64,000 nucleotides of DNA from Perilla frutescens (Eukaryota > Streptophyta > Magnoliopsida > Lamiales > Lamiaceae). Shown here piece after piece: positions 45,455 to 58,246 of the stretch; position 1 is the first letter of the stretch, and the number at the start of each line of letters is the position of its first letter. The position numbers and the translations under genes are program-made. The notes beneath the pieces were generated by a model. It searched no databases. It saw only the letters and a list, made by a program, of their open reading frames with translations, and was not told the origin of the DNA. The stretch lies in NCBI GenBank assembly GCA_026008535.1, contig BRKX01000019.1, positions 30,074,977-30,138,976 of the forward strand, written 5' to 3'.

Positions 45455-47173
45455 AGATGTAATACAATATTTGATCTAATGAATTTAATATTAAAATATA
45501 TATATTTAAATTTTTTCATTTAAATATCTATCGAATTCTAATTAAATATATATATATATATTTATATAAAATTAAAACTAAGATTTTAAATTTTAAAATA
45601 TAAATAAATATATATATATATATATAAAGTTCAAATAAATATATATAATTTTGAAAATTTTAAATATATAAAACCTAAACCTTAAATCTAATATATTTGA
45701 ATTTTTTTATAAAAAAAATTATCCAACATTGATGAACTAACAAATATTGGTTTAAATAAACAAACTATAAATTGTTAGGCCAAACAATAGTCTTCCAACA
45801 TTTTCGGTCTTTGATTTGAGAGCAAGTGTGATATTTCGATATTTGATTTAAAATTTATGATTTTATCTATTTAATATTAAATTCTAAATATATTTTAAAT
45901 TTTAAATTTATAAAATTTTACTATTTTAAAATTGAATTTTTAAGTTAAATATATTAAAAAGTTCAAATATGCATTTTAAAATTGTTAATTTGAAATTTTT
46001 ACCTTTTAATTTAATTAAATATATTTAAACATTAAAATCCACATCCAAAATTTTAAATTAAATATATATTTAATTTTTTAAAATTCAATGTATTAATTGA
46101 TCTTATCAATTTAATGTTAAATAATTTTAAAATTTATCTAATATCAAAGTATCGACATATATTCTTGTGCATGAACAATCTATAGATCTTGAGGCTCAAT
46201 CTTTCAACCTTTCTCAGTATTTATGTTGAGATCACATGTAATATTTGATATTTATTTTTAGGAAAAATGTGCAAATACATCCTTAATTTAAAATATTTTA
46301 ATTTTTTTAATTTAACTAAATATATTAAAAAAAATTAAAGATCCATTATCTTTAAAGATAGTGTACTTGATTTTTTAATAATATATATATGTTATATATA
46401 TATATTACCACTTGTCATTCGTAATTTTTATTTGGTAGATTTGTGAAGTTCTAAACTTGCATATTAATCATTGAGATCACACTATTTGATTTTTGTATAA
46501 GTGAGTTAATAAATTTACATGCAATAATATATAACAATCCATTTTGGTTGCTTAGGCTATGGGCGCTTTTATTTTTTATTATATATTATTACATATTGTT
46601 ATTTACATATTAAATTTTCATTTACCTTATATCCCATATCGGTTGTATAATGAAAATTGAGATGTAGGTTGTTGTATAAAAGCTCAAAATAATTTTTGAA
46701 CATTTTCTATATCCTACATCGGTTGTAGATTCACAAATTGGAATGTGAATTGTTGTATAAAAGAGTGGGTAATCTTAAATTTAAATTGAAATCTCAAATT
46801 ATTTATGCAACTTTATATCAAATTTCTTACATCCCACATTGATTGTAGATTGAAGAAATTGGATATAGGTTGTATAAAAGAGTGAAAAATCTCAAATTTT
46901 TTTATTTAGTCATATTTTGAACTAAGAAGTTCAAATAAAAATTGATAGATACCTAATTGGCCAATTAATTGCCGTTGAGATCGCCTGGACGATGAGGATT
47001 TGGCCTCCCCGATTTTACACCCGACTTGAATGTTTTCGGCCAAGCCGATTTCTACAATTCTGAAAAATATACAAATAATTTATAATTCAGTCGATCTAAC
47101 TCATATATTTAGTATTTTTAATAACATTCACTTCACTGTGCATTGCGATGCACAGGTGGTGTACTGATTTATC
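45455..47173. other. AT-rich segment between the direct repeats, with three USE-like motifs
   Basis: 1.7 kb of very AT-rich DNA with no gene. At 46624-46900 there are three imperfect repeats of a block with TCCCAYATYG followed about 34 bp later by TTGTATAAAAG. This resembles the plant snRNA promoter pair (USE plus TATA), but no snRNA sequence follows. Confidence 0.55.
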
Positions 47174-47276
47174 TTTATAATCAATTTATCATCATTAAAT
47201 AAAATTATAAAAATAAAGATTGGGCCTCTATTAAGTCTGATGGGCTGCAAAAATGCAGTCCCTACAATTTCGGGTG
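47174..47276. repeat. 103-bp direct repeat, copy 2
   Basis: Second copy of 45352-45454. It lies about 680 bp upstream of the FAM91 start codon. Confidence 0.85.
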
Positions 47277-47956
47277 GGCCAACCCGACTCAGTTTGGTGG
47301 TGCCCATGGTTTCGGGTCGGGTCTGCATTTTTGACCGTTTTAGTACTTTTAGTAATAATATGTCGAAAATGGTTTGATTTTTAAGTGGAAGTGCAATAGT
47401 TGACCCTATTTGGTACGAAAATAATAAGATCTACTAAACTTTATTATTTGAACTAATTTTGCACCACCCTATTATTTGCTCTCTGTTTCATTAGAATTCG
47501 GAACTGAAAATTAAAATAATTTTTTGTTGTGAATAATTTTAGATCGAAGAAATTATTCAATTAGGGAGTGTGTGATGTCGTGTAATTTTCCCATTATGAT
47601 AAAAATGTGGATTTTAAAGCAAGTATAAATTAAAAGGTGTTTTAAGTAAAACTAAAAGAAGATAGATACATGCAAATTAGCTAAAGGAGTGGGCCGCATT
47701 TTCATTCTGTGTTTCAAATCTGAATATGCTCCGATGATCATCACCACACCTCTCAATTACTCGTTGCCGCTCCAAATCTCATGTCCAGATTTCAAGCCCT
47801 AACTTGATCCCGCATTTCACCGCCGATTTCCTCTGATTTGATCCTCTTTCTGTCAACAGGTCTGTCCAATTTCCGATTCATTTTTTCATTTTTATTTCGT
47901 GTGAATGTCTCAATCACTAACTCACTTATGTGTAGAGAGTTTGGTGAGAATTCAAA
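47277..47956 (+). promoter_or_regulatory. FAM91 upstream region and 5' UTR with probable intron
   Basis: Upstream sequence of the FAM91 gene. A probable 5' UTR intron runs 47860-47935 (CAACAG/GTCTGT to TGTGTAG), leaving a 21-nt leader before the ATG. No clear TATA box. Confidence 0.45.
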
Positions 47957-50900
47957 ATGCAGCGTCCACCGGCGACGATGGAGGAACAGTTGACGCTCAA
48001 AGCAATTGGTGAAGAATGCACTTGGGAGAACTTGCCGAAGCGCCTCCAATCCACCTTGAATTCCAAGGAAGAATGGCATCGAAGGTTTGGATTTTCTTCT
48101 GTTTTTCCTGCGCTCAAGATTTGCTGCTGCACTTGAGTTCTCTCGTCCTCAATATTTTCTTCCATGTGCTGTTTCCTATGTTCTATAAAGAGGTTTCTGT
48201 AAGTTGCATAGCTTTTCATTTCATCTAGATGAGATCCCTTTGATTTATCATTTGTTATTCATCCGCTCGTGCAGGATAATTGATCACTGCATCAAGAAAA
48301 GACTCCCCTGGAACACTTGTTTTGCTCGCAAAGTGTGCAAAGAAAGTGAATACTATGAGGACATGATGCGTTATCTCCGAAGGAATCTAGCGGTATGTTA
48401 AATGAAAAACCCTGTCTCCATTAACTCATTGTGCTATAGTTTCTAGATTTCACCGTAAATTAGTTGTCACAACAAATGGTAAAAGAATTGTGCTTCGCAT
48501 TGAGAAATATCAGCGATTGGCTAATAGTTTAAATAGTCTAGTGCTGAAGCTGACCAATGGGGAACATAAATGGAGTAAGAAGGATAATCAAACAGTACAA
48601 GTTAGTGTTTAGAATTGGCAAGAATTACACCATAGGTAACTATACAAGGGGGATCATCATCACATAAAATGAAACAAAACTTTAAATAAACCAAGCTTTT
48701 TTTTTTAAATAAAAATAAAAATAATAAAATATAAATCAGGCTATCTCATGTACATTCTCCAACTACATCCCAGGAAAACAGTATCAATGCCTCCTGTTAA
48801 TTACTCGAGAAGATCATTGTGGAACTGGGGCTGGGATATGAAGCAAATTTACATTTCCCATTATTTAATCTGATAGGCTTTCAAAACCTTACTCTGAAAT
48901 CCCTCTTCCTTTGGTCTTTGTCCCTTGTTTACTTTAAAGGAGTTGTCTCATCTCTTCTAATCGAAACACTTACTTTTCATTACCATTATACATTCATTAT
49001 TTGATTTTCATTTCATACCATTAGTATCATTTTGATTTGTTTGGAATTCCTCATCCCTGTGTACTTCATTTTTCTTTAGTTAATGAACTTTCTTTTCCTT
49101 TTTCTTATAAAAAAGGGTAATGAATGATTCAGTCTTACAATTAACTTGGTGATCATTTTTGCAGTTGTTTCCCTACCATCTTGCGGAGTATGTTTGCCGT
49201 GTTATGAGGGTTTCTCCTTTCAAATATTACTGTGATATGTTATTCGAAGTGATGAAAAATGGTATGAATATTCCACAATAACCTCCTTGATCTAATCTTC
49301 CCTCTTCTTCTTTGCTGGAGTTGCACTTGATGTTTGGCACACTCATTGCTCATGATATGTGGTAGCAATTAGCATATTAGTTAGGGTTCACTTTACCGTC
49401 TAAAGCCTGAAGCAGTCGCTTTGCCCTCTTTGTACTCTTAATTTGGTCATTCTTCTCCCCTGCACTCTTCAGTTTGCTTCTATAGAAGATGTTTATCTAT
49501 TAAAAGAGTATAAAGTCACATTTACATTCACAAGGTATTACTTATGCATCCATAATATGACACTGACACGTCCGTTAACAACTGGTAATGCATAGGCAGA
49601 TTTGTATAAGTACATCAATGAAGCATTGCATTGGTGCCAAAATAAAATTTGGTAAGATACTAGCAGCATGCATGACATGCTGTAGTGATTTTAGTAACTT
49701 GATTGAGAACTTCCTAAAATCTGTTGTATCCTTGAAGTTATATTTCTTGTTCTACCATACTTGTAACATTGTTCTACTGGCTGATTTTTGCACTTGATTG
49801 TCTTTTACATTATAGTATACATTATTTAAATTAACGTCCTCAGAAGAGGGTAAGGGCCTTAATCTACTCGAACTTGATTCAAATTTTATGACTCCATATT
49901 TCTTAAGTTCTACTTTTGTGGTATTTACAACTTCTTTTGCAATATATTTGCAGAACAACCCTATGACAGCATCCCCAATTTTAGCGCAGCAGATGCCTTG
50001 CGGCTCGCAGGGATCGGAAGAAATGAATTCATTGACATCATGAACAAGTGCAGGTCCAAGGTAAGATTTAGTAGCAGCATACTACGGTCTGCCTACCATG
50101 TTTAGACCACTAATTTATGGAAACGTCCAAGTTTCTGAAAGAATGATGTAAGTACATATAATATGAAAAGAAATAAGCAACTAGCAAAAGAGTATACACA
50201 CCTAAATAAAGCTAAGCATGGTTACCAGGGTACTCCTGAAAGCATTATTAGCCTTAAAGTTGAAGCTGGCTGAGTATCTGAACTTAGTGTCCAGATGCTA
50301 CACTGCTGTGGAATAGTTATTGAAGCAGCTAACTTTAGGTCCTTACGGATTTTATGGCTCTCAGCTTGGTGGATACCCTTGACATTTTTATGAACTGCCA
50401 TTTGCAAAAATATTTGGAGTTCCTTATCATTTATAAATATGATTATCTGCCCATCTGACTAGAATCTTAAATTTCTTGGAGCCTCTCAGAAAATTATGTG
50501 GAAGCTAAACAAGTCCCAATTTTATGGCTCTCAGCTTGGTGGATACCGTTGACATTTTTATGAACTGCCATATGCAAAAATATTTGGAGTTCCTTATCAT
50601 ATATAAACATGATTATCTGCCCATCTGACTAGAATTTTAACTTTCTTGGAGCCTCTCAGAAAATTATGTGGAAGCTAAACAAGTCAATAGCAAAAGAACT
50701 CTTACCAATAGAACCTGTGGACTTTGCGATCGAGCCATGGTGGGGAGTTTGTCTCGTCAACTTTACTTTGGAAGAATTCAAGGTCAGTTGTCTTCTGATG
50801 GAATATATTTCCAAATGCATATTTCTAGACTCAAAAAGTCTAATCAACTCGAACTCTTTGCTCCACTTCATATCTTCCACCTCTGTTACAGAAACTCTCA

Positions 50901-53900
50901 GAAGAAGAAATGGCAACAATTGACAAAATCTGTAAGGAGGAAGCAAATTCATTCATCCTTTTTGATCCTGAAATTGTCAAGGGTCTATATCGTCGGGGGC
51001 TCGTGTACTTTGATGTTCCTGTTTATCCAGATGACCGTTTCAAAGGTAACCTTTGAGAATTTTATGTAGTAATTTCTTTAATAAGATGTGAATATCCCCC
51101 TCCAGAAATTAAAAAAAGGAATAGGGAACATAAGAATTACCACTATCATTTTGGAACTGAAAGGTACCTTTTGATTTGATCTCACTAATCTGCTAAGTGC
51201 TGATGTTTCTTTGAAATGAATGCATGCATACAATTCTACCTATGATATGATTTACCTTAGGCATCTGACCTCTTTTATCAAGTAGTTGATGATGTTTGGA
51301 GTTGGGACTGGTGTATTGTTTGGTGAAAGTAAATATCACAAAATTTAAGCATTGTCTTTTATTTTACATGTCTCATCCCCAACCCTCGGAGGAGAGGAGT
51401 CAACTTAACTTTATGCGGAAATCCTGACTTTCAGCAGTCTACTGCTGAAGATTTGCTAGCTTTTTGTCTCGTACTCGTACACTTCTTTTCTTTTGAGATA
51501 ATTGTCCAGTATAAATATAATTGGTTTTAATGACATTATAATTACTTGAGGTGGCATAATGCTGAGTCTTAAGAAAAAAGAGCTGGGTAAGATGGATTAT
51601 ATCTGGGTAAGTAAATCAATTGCTTGCTTGAGGCATCCTCGCATAGTTGTCCTGCACTACCGCGCATCCAATTTTTTTCCCCAAAAATGGCATTTTTTGT
51701 ATTTCCAAATTGTTTTGATGACTTAAAATCTATTAAAAACTTATCACATTCCAAAACCTTCAAATTTCAATGTACTTTAGAAGGATTATCTTAAAATATT
51801 AAATGATGAAAACCCCCTAGAGTAAATATAAGGGAGGACCTTAGAAGATGATTAATTGCAGCACTCTCATATAAACTAGGTGACATTAATTGGTACAGCT
51901 GACAGAAGTGCTGTCAGACTCAGCTGGTAACATATTAGATAGTTTTTGCTTTCTATTATAATGAGAAGGAAAGTAAATATGTCACATCAATGAGGCAGAT
52001 GACATGCTAAATGCAGCAAAAGTTATCAATTCACAAATATGTTATTTGGTTATGTGCTTTTAAGTAAAACTTAGAGAGTTAAGATTCTTTTTACCTGTCT
52101 TTCAGTTTCTAGGCTTGAAGGATTTGTTTCAAACAGGGAGCAGTTATATGAAGATCCCATTGAAGAGTAAGACTCTCATCTATCTTCTACTTCTTCTTTT
52201 TTTTGGATTGAAGCTCTCAAGTGTAAACAACTTGACATTTGAATATTGTGGATACATATGCAGGTTGCTTTATGCTGTGTTTGTTGTGTCAAGTGAGAAT
52301 TCAACTGTTGCTGAATTGGCAACGACTTTGCAAGCTGATATCTCTCAGCTACAGGCTGCTGCATCTTTTGCTTGTCGACTGGGATGGGCAGTAAAACTTA
52401 TTGATCCCGCCTCTATTCTTCAGGAATCTTATTTGCCTGGATCTCCTAAAAGTATGCTCAGTGATGAAGAAGTAGGCCCTCATGGTAATATGGGCTCTGC
52501 AAATTTATTTGGTGAAGGCAGCAGTTCTCAATCAGGAGACACATTATGGACAGACAATTCTAGTCCTGCCACTGATTGTTCTCGTGTAGCTTTTGTTGTC
52601 GACGCAAATATAACATCATATCTTATGATGGGATCTGTTTCACCAGGTGTGTCTCTGTTTCTAACTTGTCTTGAAATACATATGTTTTTCATTAAATTCT
52701 GTCACATGTCATGTAATAGTTTTAATGAACAGAGATATATTTTAAGATAATGGAACTTCATAGAGAATCCTGGATGTGCAGTTCAAAACAAATGATTTGT
52801 TGGTAGTTGTAGTTGAGAAGGGTTCTCCATTGCATCTTGTGTTGCATTTCTGCTTGTTTATAGGCAACTTGTTCAGCGTCTATATGTGCCATCTACCACC
52901 TTATTATGGCCTTAATTTGTAGCCAACTTAACATTTATGCTCTCAAATGTTCATTACAGGTTTGAAATCTCATGCTGTGACACTTTATGAAGCTGGAAAA
53001 TTAGGTCATGCGAGCATTGCAGACCTTTGCAGGGATCTTATGACCCTGGAGGGCGCTAAATTTGAAGGAGAGTTACAGGAATTTGCTAATCATGCTTTTA
53101 GCCTCAGGTGTATTCTAGAATGCCTAACTTCAGGTGGGATTGTTGCTGATGGAAGACAAAGAAAGAACAAAGAGGATACCACTTCTCTGGAGACTGATGC
53201 TTGTCATGGTGACAAGTCTCGAATTTATGGGGTGAATAAATCAGAGCTCAATATGGAGAATTATGAGCAATCAAAAATGCTAGAGGGTAATGATTCTGCT
53301 GAGCTCCTCACTGGAACTGGTAATGATGAAAATTTATCTACTACTATATCTAAGGAGACCAATTCTGATGTAGAAGATTCTAAATTAAGTGTTAGTTCCA
53401 AGTTTGATGAAAGCTCAGATTCTGTTGAAAGTTTGACTTCCGGAAAAGAGATAAAGAAAAGAAGGAAATATCGAGTAGATATACTTCGCTGTGAAAGCTT
53501 GGCTGCTCTGGCTCCAGCCACGTTGAATCGTCTATTTCACCGTGACTATGACATTATAATGTCTATGATTCCACTTCCTCATTCTTCTGTTTTGCCTGGA
53601 TCCAAGGGCCCTATTCATTTTGGTCCTCCAACACATTCTTCAATGACACCTTGGATGAAGTTGGTGCTGTATTCTGCTCTCTCGAGTGGACCTCTTTCTG
53701 TTGTTCTGATGAAAGGTCAATGTTTAAGATTACTTCCGGCACCATTAGCTGGTTGTGAGAAAGCCTTAATATGGTCATGGGATGGATCTACAGTTGGAGG
53801 TCTGGGTGGAAAATTTGAAGGGAATTTAGTTAAAGGAAGCATACTCTTACACTGTTTGAATTCTCTTCTTAAATACTCTGCTGTGTTGGTTCAACCTTTA

Positions 53901-55504
53901 AGCAAGGATGATCTTGATGATGGTGGAAAAGTTGTAACACTAGATGTTCCATTGCCCCTGAAAAACAGTGATGGTTCAATGGCTTGTATTGGGGAGGAGC
54001 TGGGACTTACTGGAGAGGAATGTTCCAAGTTAAACACACTGTTGCATGATGTTTCAAAAAAGATAAACTTGTGGACTATAGGTTATATTCGCCTACTAAG
54101 GCTATTTAATGAGAGAGAGTCAGAAAACTTTTCAGCTGATAATGAGAAGTATGAATGGGTTGTACTTGGTGCAGAATTTGGTATCCCACTTTTTAGTCCC
54201 AAATTATGCAACAGTATATGTAAAAGAGTGGTTTCTTCACAGTTACTTCAGACTGACTTGCTGAATGAGCATCATGAAGCAATGCAGGACTTAAGAGGCA
54301 GGTTGCTTTATGTTTGTGCTGAGTACCAAGCAACAGGCCCTACAGCAAGACTTCTTTACCAGAAAGAGCACATTAAGGAGAAGGAAACAGCTCGGCCGCT
54401 AATGAATTATGCTAGTGGAAGATGGAACCCACTTGCAGATCCTTCTTCTCCTATTTCAGGAGCCTTAAGTGATAACCAAAGACTAAAACTTGCTAACAGG
54501 CAGCGTTCTGGGACTGAAGTTTTGAGTTTTGATGGTAGTATCCTAAGGTGCGCACCTTCATTGGCTATGTCCTCCCTGGTCATGTATGGTTAATGTTTTC
54601 CTAAATTCTTAGAGATACTTCTGTGTCACACAGGTCAAATCCAACTTTTGTTGATGTTTAGTTATGTGCTCTCCCTCTCTCTGTTTTTTTTTTTTTTTTT
54701 TTTTTCAATTCTCTTAGTATTGCCTTAAAACTTATGCTAATTTCTAGCTCCGGTTTAGCTTCAAAGGAGTTTCTGAATAATTTTACCTCAAGTGGGCAAC
54801 TTTTTAGCTTGCTTGTGTGATTATGCTGGTTTTGTGGCATCTCTATAAGGTTAGCCGTGGTGCGAGCTCCAGAGTTAGTAAATTTGTCTTTTGGCTTCTT
54901 GAGGCAATCTTTCCGGTTACAATCTAATGGGAAGAGTAACTCTGAATCTTTTAATGCTCCATCATTACTAAATGTTCTGCAAATAAACTCTTTCTGGATT
55001 CTTTCTGATTTTGTCTCCAACATATGAGTTCTTCAGTTCTTCTAGGTCATGGACCTTATATTAATGTTTTAGTGTTTGGTTGGACAATGGGCAACCAAAA
55101 GATCCAAAGTATGTTATCTTTTCAGAGATAGTCAGAATTATACATTTCTATCTATTGATAGATTATTTTGGCTGGTGAAAAGAAAGACCTTTATGTGTTA
55201 TTACTTCACTAATTCAAATTTGATTACCATGTGGATCTTATATTGTAGATCATACTCTCTGAGTCCAATTTATGAAGCTGGTGCTAAGCCATTCGAAGAT
55301 TCAGTTTCCATTGGCACTGTAAAAGGTGAACCAGAGGATGTTGACAGCAAAGAAGTAACTCTTCCGGGAGTAAATCTTCTTTTTGATGGGTCTGAGTTGC
55401 GTCCTTTTGAGATTGGTGCTTGCCTTCAGGCTCGTCAACCCGTATCCTTAATAGCTGAAGCATCAGCAACATCTGCATCTTTGACAGTCAAACAAAAAGT
55501 TTAG
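47957..55504 (+). CDS. FAM91A1: FAM91A1-like protein, complete
   Basis: In animals FAM91A1 works with WDR11 and TBC1D23 at the trans-Golgi/endosome interface to capture vesicles; the plant role is not well known to me. Ten coding exons: 47957-48084, 48275-48392, 49165-49261, 49954-50060, 50660-50782, 50892-51045, 52106-52166, 52264-52646, 52960-54547, 55249-55504. Phases agree and give 1004 aa, close to the Arabidopsis protein as I recall it. The N-terminal FAM91 domain shows LFPYHLAEYVCRVMRVSPF, YDSIPNFSAADALRLAGIGR, LLPIEPVDFAIEPWW and FDVPVY. The C-terminal domain shows LKSHAVTLYEAGKLGHASI and PGVNLLFDGSELRPFEIGA. A serine/acidic linker lies between. Start chosen as the first in-frame ATG; a second is at codon 8. 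I see no damage. The acceptor of exon 5 is duplicated upstream (50350-50685). Confidence 0.93.
50350..50685 (+). repeat. 166-bp tandem duplication across an intron/exon border of FAM91
   Basis: Copies 50350-50515 and 50520-50685, period 170, about 96 percent identical by eye. Each copy includes the polypyrimidine/AG acceptor and about 26 bases of exon 5. Only the second copy leads into the full exon. Confidence 0.9.
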
Positions 55505-57267
55505 AATTCAAGGACCGACACCTCGATCTCCTTGAGTTCCCAGTAATATGGGATCACTTGCAGCATTGGTGTTTCTGGTGACAAATTCCTACATATCATG
55601 GCAAGACATGGCAGTTTTTGAGGTGAAGTCCAAATTCTCTTATTTTGAATGCAATTGCTGCTAATCTTAGAATAAAAAACTGATACCCTAGTTGCAAATT
55701 TTTCACTTGCTATTTATAAATACAAACATATTTCTCACAGCAATTCTCGACTTATATTTCTAGGGAATTTCCTTGTCTGAATTTTGTGCTCTTTTCTTCT
55801 CCTTTCCAGCTTCTGCGTTTCTTGGCCTTGGCCGCTGCAGGATATTTACATACAAGAGAATACTATTTTTATCGGGATATATTCATTTGTTGTAGAGTAA
55901 AAAAATTTTACTATTTTTGCACTTTCCGTGCAGAAAAAAAGGGGGAAAAATATGTATCGTGTATGTCGTTCATATTGTTGTCAATTTCTGATAAGGGAAT
56001 TAGGTGCTACTTATTAACTTTTTAGTGAAGTGGTATTTTTAGCCTTGATTCCAATGTAGATGTGGGCATACCTTGACCTTTTGCTGTGGTTCAATATTCT
56101 GTGTTATGCGCAGTTAGTAATCGCTTTTAATGATACACGTTTTATAGATATGATTAATATTGAAGTTATATGTTCGAGAATTTACTACCTTCTTGTTCTA
56201 AAACTACTAGTTTCTGAGTTTAAGGAGTGATTTGAGGATCGAACTTGAAATTTAGAAGAGACTTCACTCGTATATAGACCTGACTGATATCACTAAGGTA
56301 TAAAGATAGTCATAGTGGGTCAAAAATTAAACTAGTATGGATAATGAGTGTTTTAGCCATCTTCATAAAAACATATATGTATTTTTAAGCTATTTTTGAT
56401 GGTCAACTTTATAATATCTTCGTTTGTTTTACTTCCCATTTAAAAGGAAGGGACGTTATTCAGAAATACCCCTTCATTTACTTATTTTTACAGAATAACT
56501 CAACCTATCAATATTTACAAAAAATTACATCACACTAATTTTGAAAATAATGTCATTCGTCCACTTTTCAGGTGCTTGAATGATTAGTGGACTATTGGGA
56601 GAGTGACGTGGATATGTATAAACATGGAGGGAGGGAGGGGTGCTTATTAGGGAGGACAATGAATAACAGACTATGAATATCCGTAAAAATTCCTCATAAT
56701 GAGAATTTCTCATGATGAGTAAGGTAAATTATTTAGTTAATGGGGACGGACACGGGTACGGGTTATTGCCCGTATTTTTTTTTTTTTGCGGGGACGAGGA
56801 CGGGTACGGGTACAAATACTTTAGTACTCAACACGCCCCATATCCATATGTACGTGTGTGTATGTATCCATATATACAATTTTATATGTAATTGTATTTA
56901 TAGAAATTATTATTATTACTATTATAAATATGAAAATACTAAATTAAGTTTGATTTTATTTAGTATTTTATTTTTTATATATTAGGTTTTAATTTGTTTC
57001 CTAGTTTGTACCTTGACCTTTTTCCTAGTGTGGAAACTAGGATTATATTTCCACCATCCAATTTAATGATTTAATGGTTGAGATTCAATGTAAAAGATGG
57101 TGACAATTTCATAAACAATATGACATAAAATAAAAGAATGGAGGCTATTTTTGTCCAAACCCGTTAAAATTGATATACATACACAACTAATAGGAAAAAA
57201 AATATTGATATACACTAAATTTATAAATAAATATTATCTAAATATAAAGATCAAAATTTATTATCGA
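55505..57267. other. FAM91 3' UTR and intergenic AT-rich region
   Basis: No supported gene. A short GGACGGGTACGGGTA-type repeat at about 56742-56814 is interrupted by a T12 run. The open frames here are shadows of low-complexity DNA. Confidence 0.55.
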
Positions 57268-57729
57268 CATTGTTGCAAAAAACGCACTGAGGCGCCGCCT
57301 TGAGGCGCGCCTCGGTTAAGGGCGGTGGGTCACCACTTATGAGGCTCCGCCTCTCACCCCTCCGACGAGGCTTAAGCCTCGGCAAGGTCGAGGCGGTCGA
57401 GGCTACCGAGGCGTTTCGAGGCGCGCCTTACGGCCTCGGCGATTTCTGATTTTTTTTCCCTTTTTTTGTCTTTTTTTAATGGGTTCTTTAATATTTAACT
57501 TAAAAAGTACTAAACCCTAAAGCCCACTCCATTTTACCTGCCGCTCCCTCCTCCTCTAAACCCAAAATCGCAAATCACGATTCGTGGGAAAAAAGCGATT
57601 GCTCACAGAGCGGCTCTCTTCTCCTCTCCTCCAGCCCGGTCGCCGCCAACTTCTCCTCTCCTCTCCTCTAGCCCGGCGCACAAGAAGACATAGCCGCACA
57701 GGTAAATCTTCTCTACCTTCTTTCTCCTT

Positions 57730-57875
57730 ATTTTTTAGATGTCTGCTGCTCCCTTCTCTTCCTTCTCTCTCGTTATTTTTTTAGATGTCTGCTGCTCCCT
57801 TCTCTTCCTTATTTTTATAGATGTCTGCTCCCTTCTCTTCCTTCTTTCTCCTTATTTTTTTAGATGTCTGCTTGA
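57730..57875 (+). repeat. Tandem repeat in the leader intron of the hAT element
   Basis: Four imperfect units built on TTTTTTAGATGTCTGCTGCT followed by CCCTTCTCTTCCTT, each containing a TTTAG acceptor-like end. Confidence 0.7.
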
Positions 57876-57973
57876 GCAGCAGGGCATCTAAAACCTTTTT
57901 TGAGGAGCTTTTAATTTTTGTGTTAAGGGGCCTTTAGTGTGTTAAGAAGGGACTGTGTTTTTTTGTTTTTAGG

Positions 57974-58246
57974 ATGAGTTCTCAACGAAAAGATCCCGTT
58001 TGGAAGTATGTCACTCGAATTAAAGTGCCGGAAGAGCGTGCCATTTATTTGAAGTGCAACTTCTGTAATATGAACATTAAAGGAGGGGTGATGAGAGCTA
58101 ATAATCACCTTGCTGGCACCCATGTTAATGTGGTACCATGTTCTGATGTGCCTAAAGATGTCAAAGATGAGATGTCAAGGAATTTGGAATGGAAGATGGA
58201 TTTGAAGTATGAGAGACTGGGGGATGGAAGCTCCAGCTCCAATTGA
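57974..58246 (+). CDS. BED-type zinc-finger protein, 90 aa, inside the hAT element
   Basis: Small ORF starting MSSQRKDPVWKYV. It has a BED finger: C-x2-C (CNFC) followed by HLAGTH (H-x4-H). BED fingers are the N-terminal DNA-binding domains of hAT transposases and their domesticated relatives. The ORF stops after the finger, so the dimerisation and catalytic parts are missing. Upstream, a probable leader intron runs 57702-57972 (CACAG/GTAAAT to TTTTTAG), with the ATG one base after the acceptor. It could be a truncated transposase that competes for DNA sites, or a dead fragment; the frame is intact. Confidence 0.7.
   Translation: MSSQRKDPVWKYVTRIKVPEERAIYLKCNFCNMNIKGGVMRANNHLAGTHVNVVPCSDVPKDVKDEMSRNLEWKMDLKYERLGDGSSSSN

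Noticed and set aside
46700..46900. snRNA gene behind the USE/TATA-like blocks
   Set aside because: None of the conserved U1, U2, U4, U5 or U6 starts follow the TATA-like boxes.
54686..54706. Long T run in the last FAM91 intron as a terminator or retrogene tail
   Set aside because: A simple homopolymer in an intron, with no retrocopy or target duplication beside it.
54658..55023. 121-codon minus-strand frame
   Set aside because: Lies in the last FAM91 intron and begins or ends in the poly-T run; no motif.
56740..56985. 81-codon frame with TGTGTG repeats
   Set aside because: Comes from the GGACGGGTACGGG simple repeat; low complexity, no homologue recognised.
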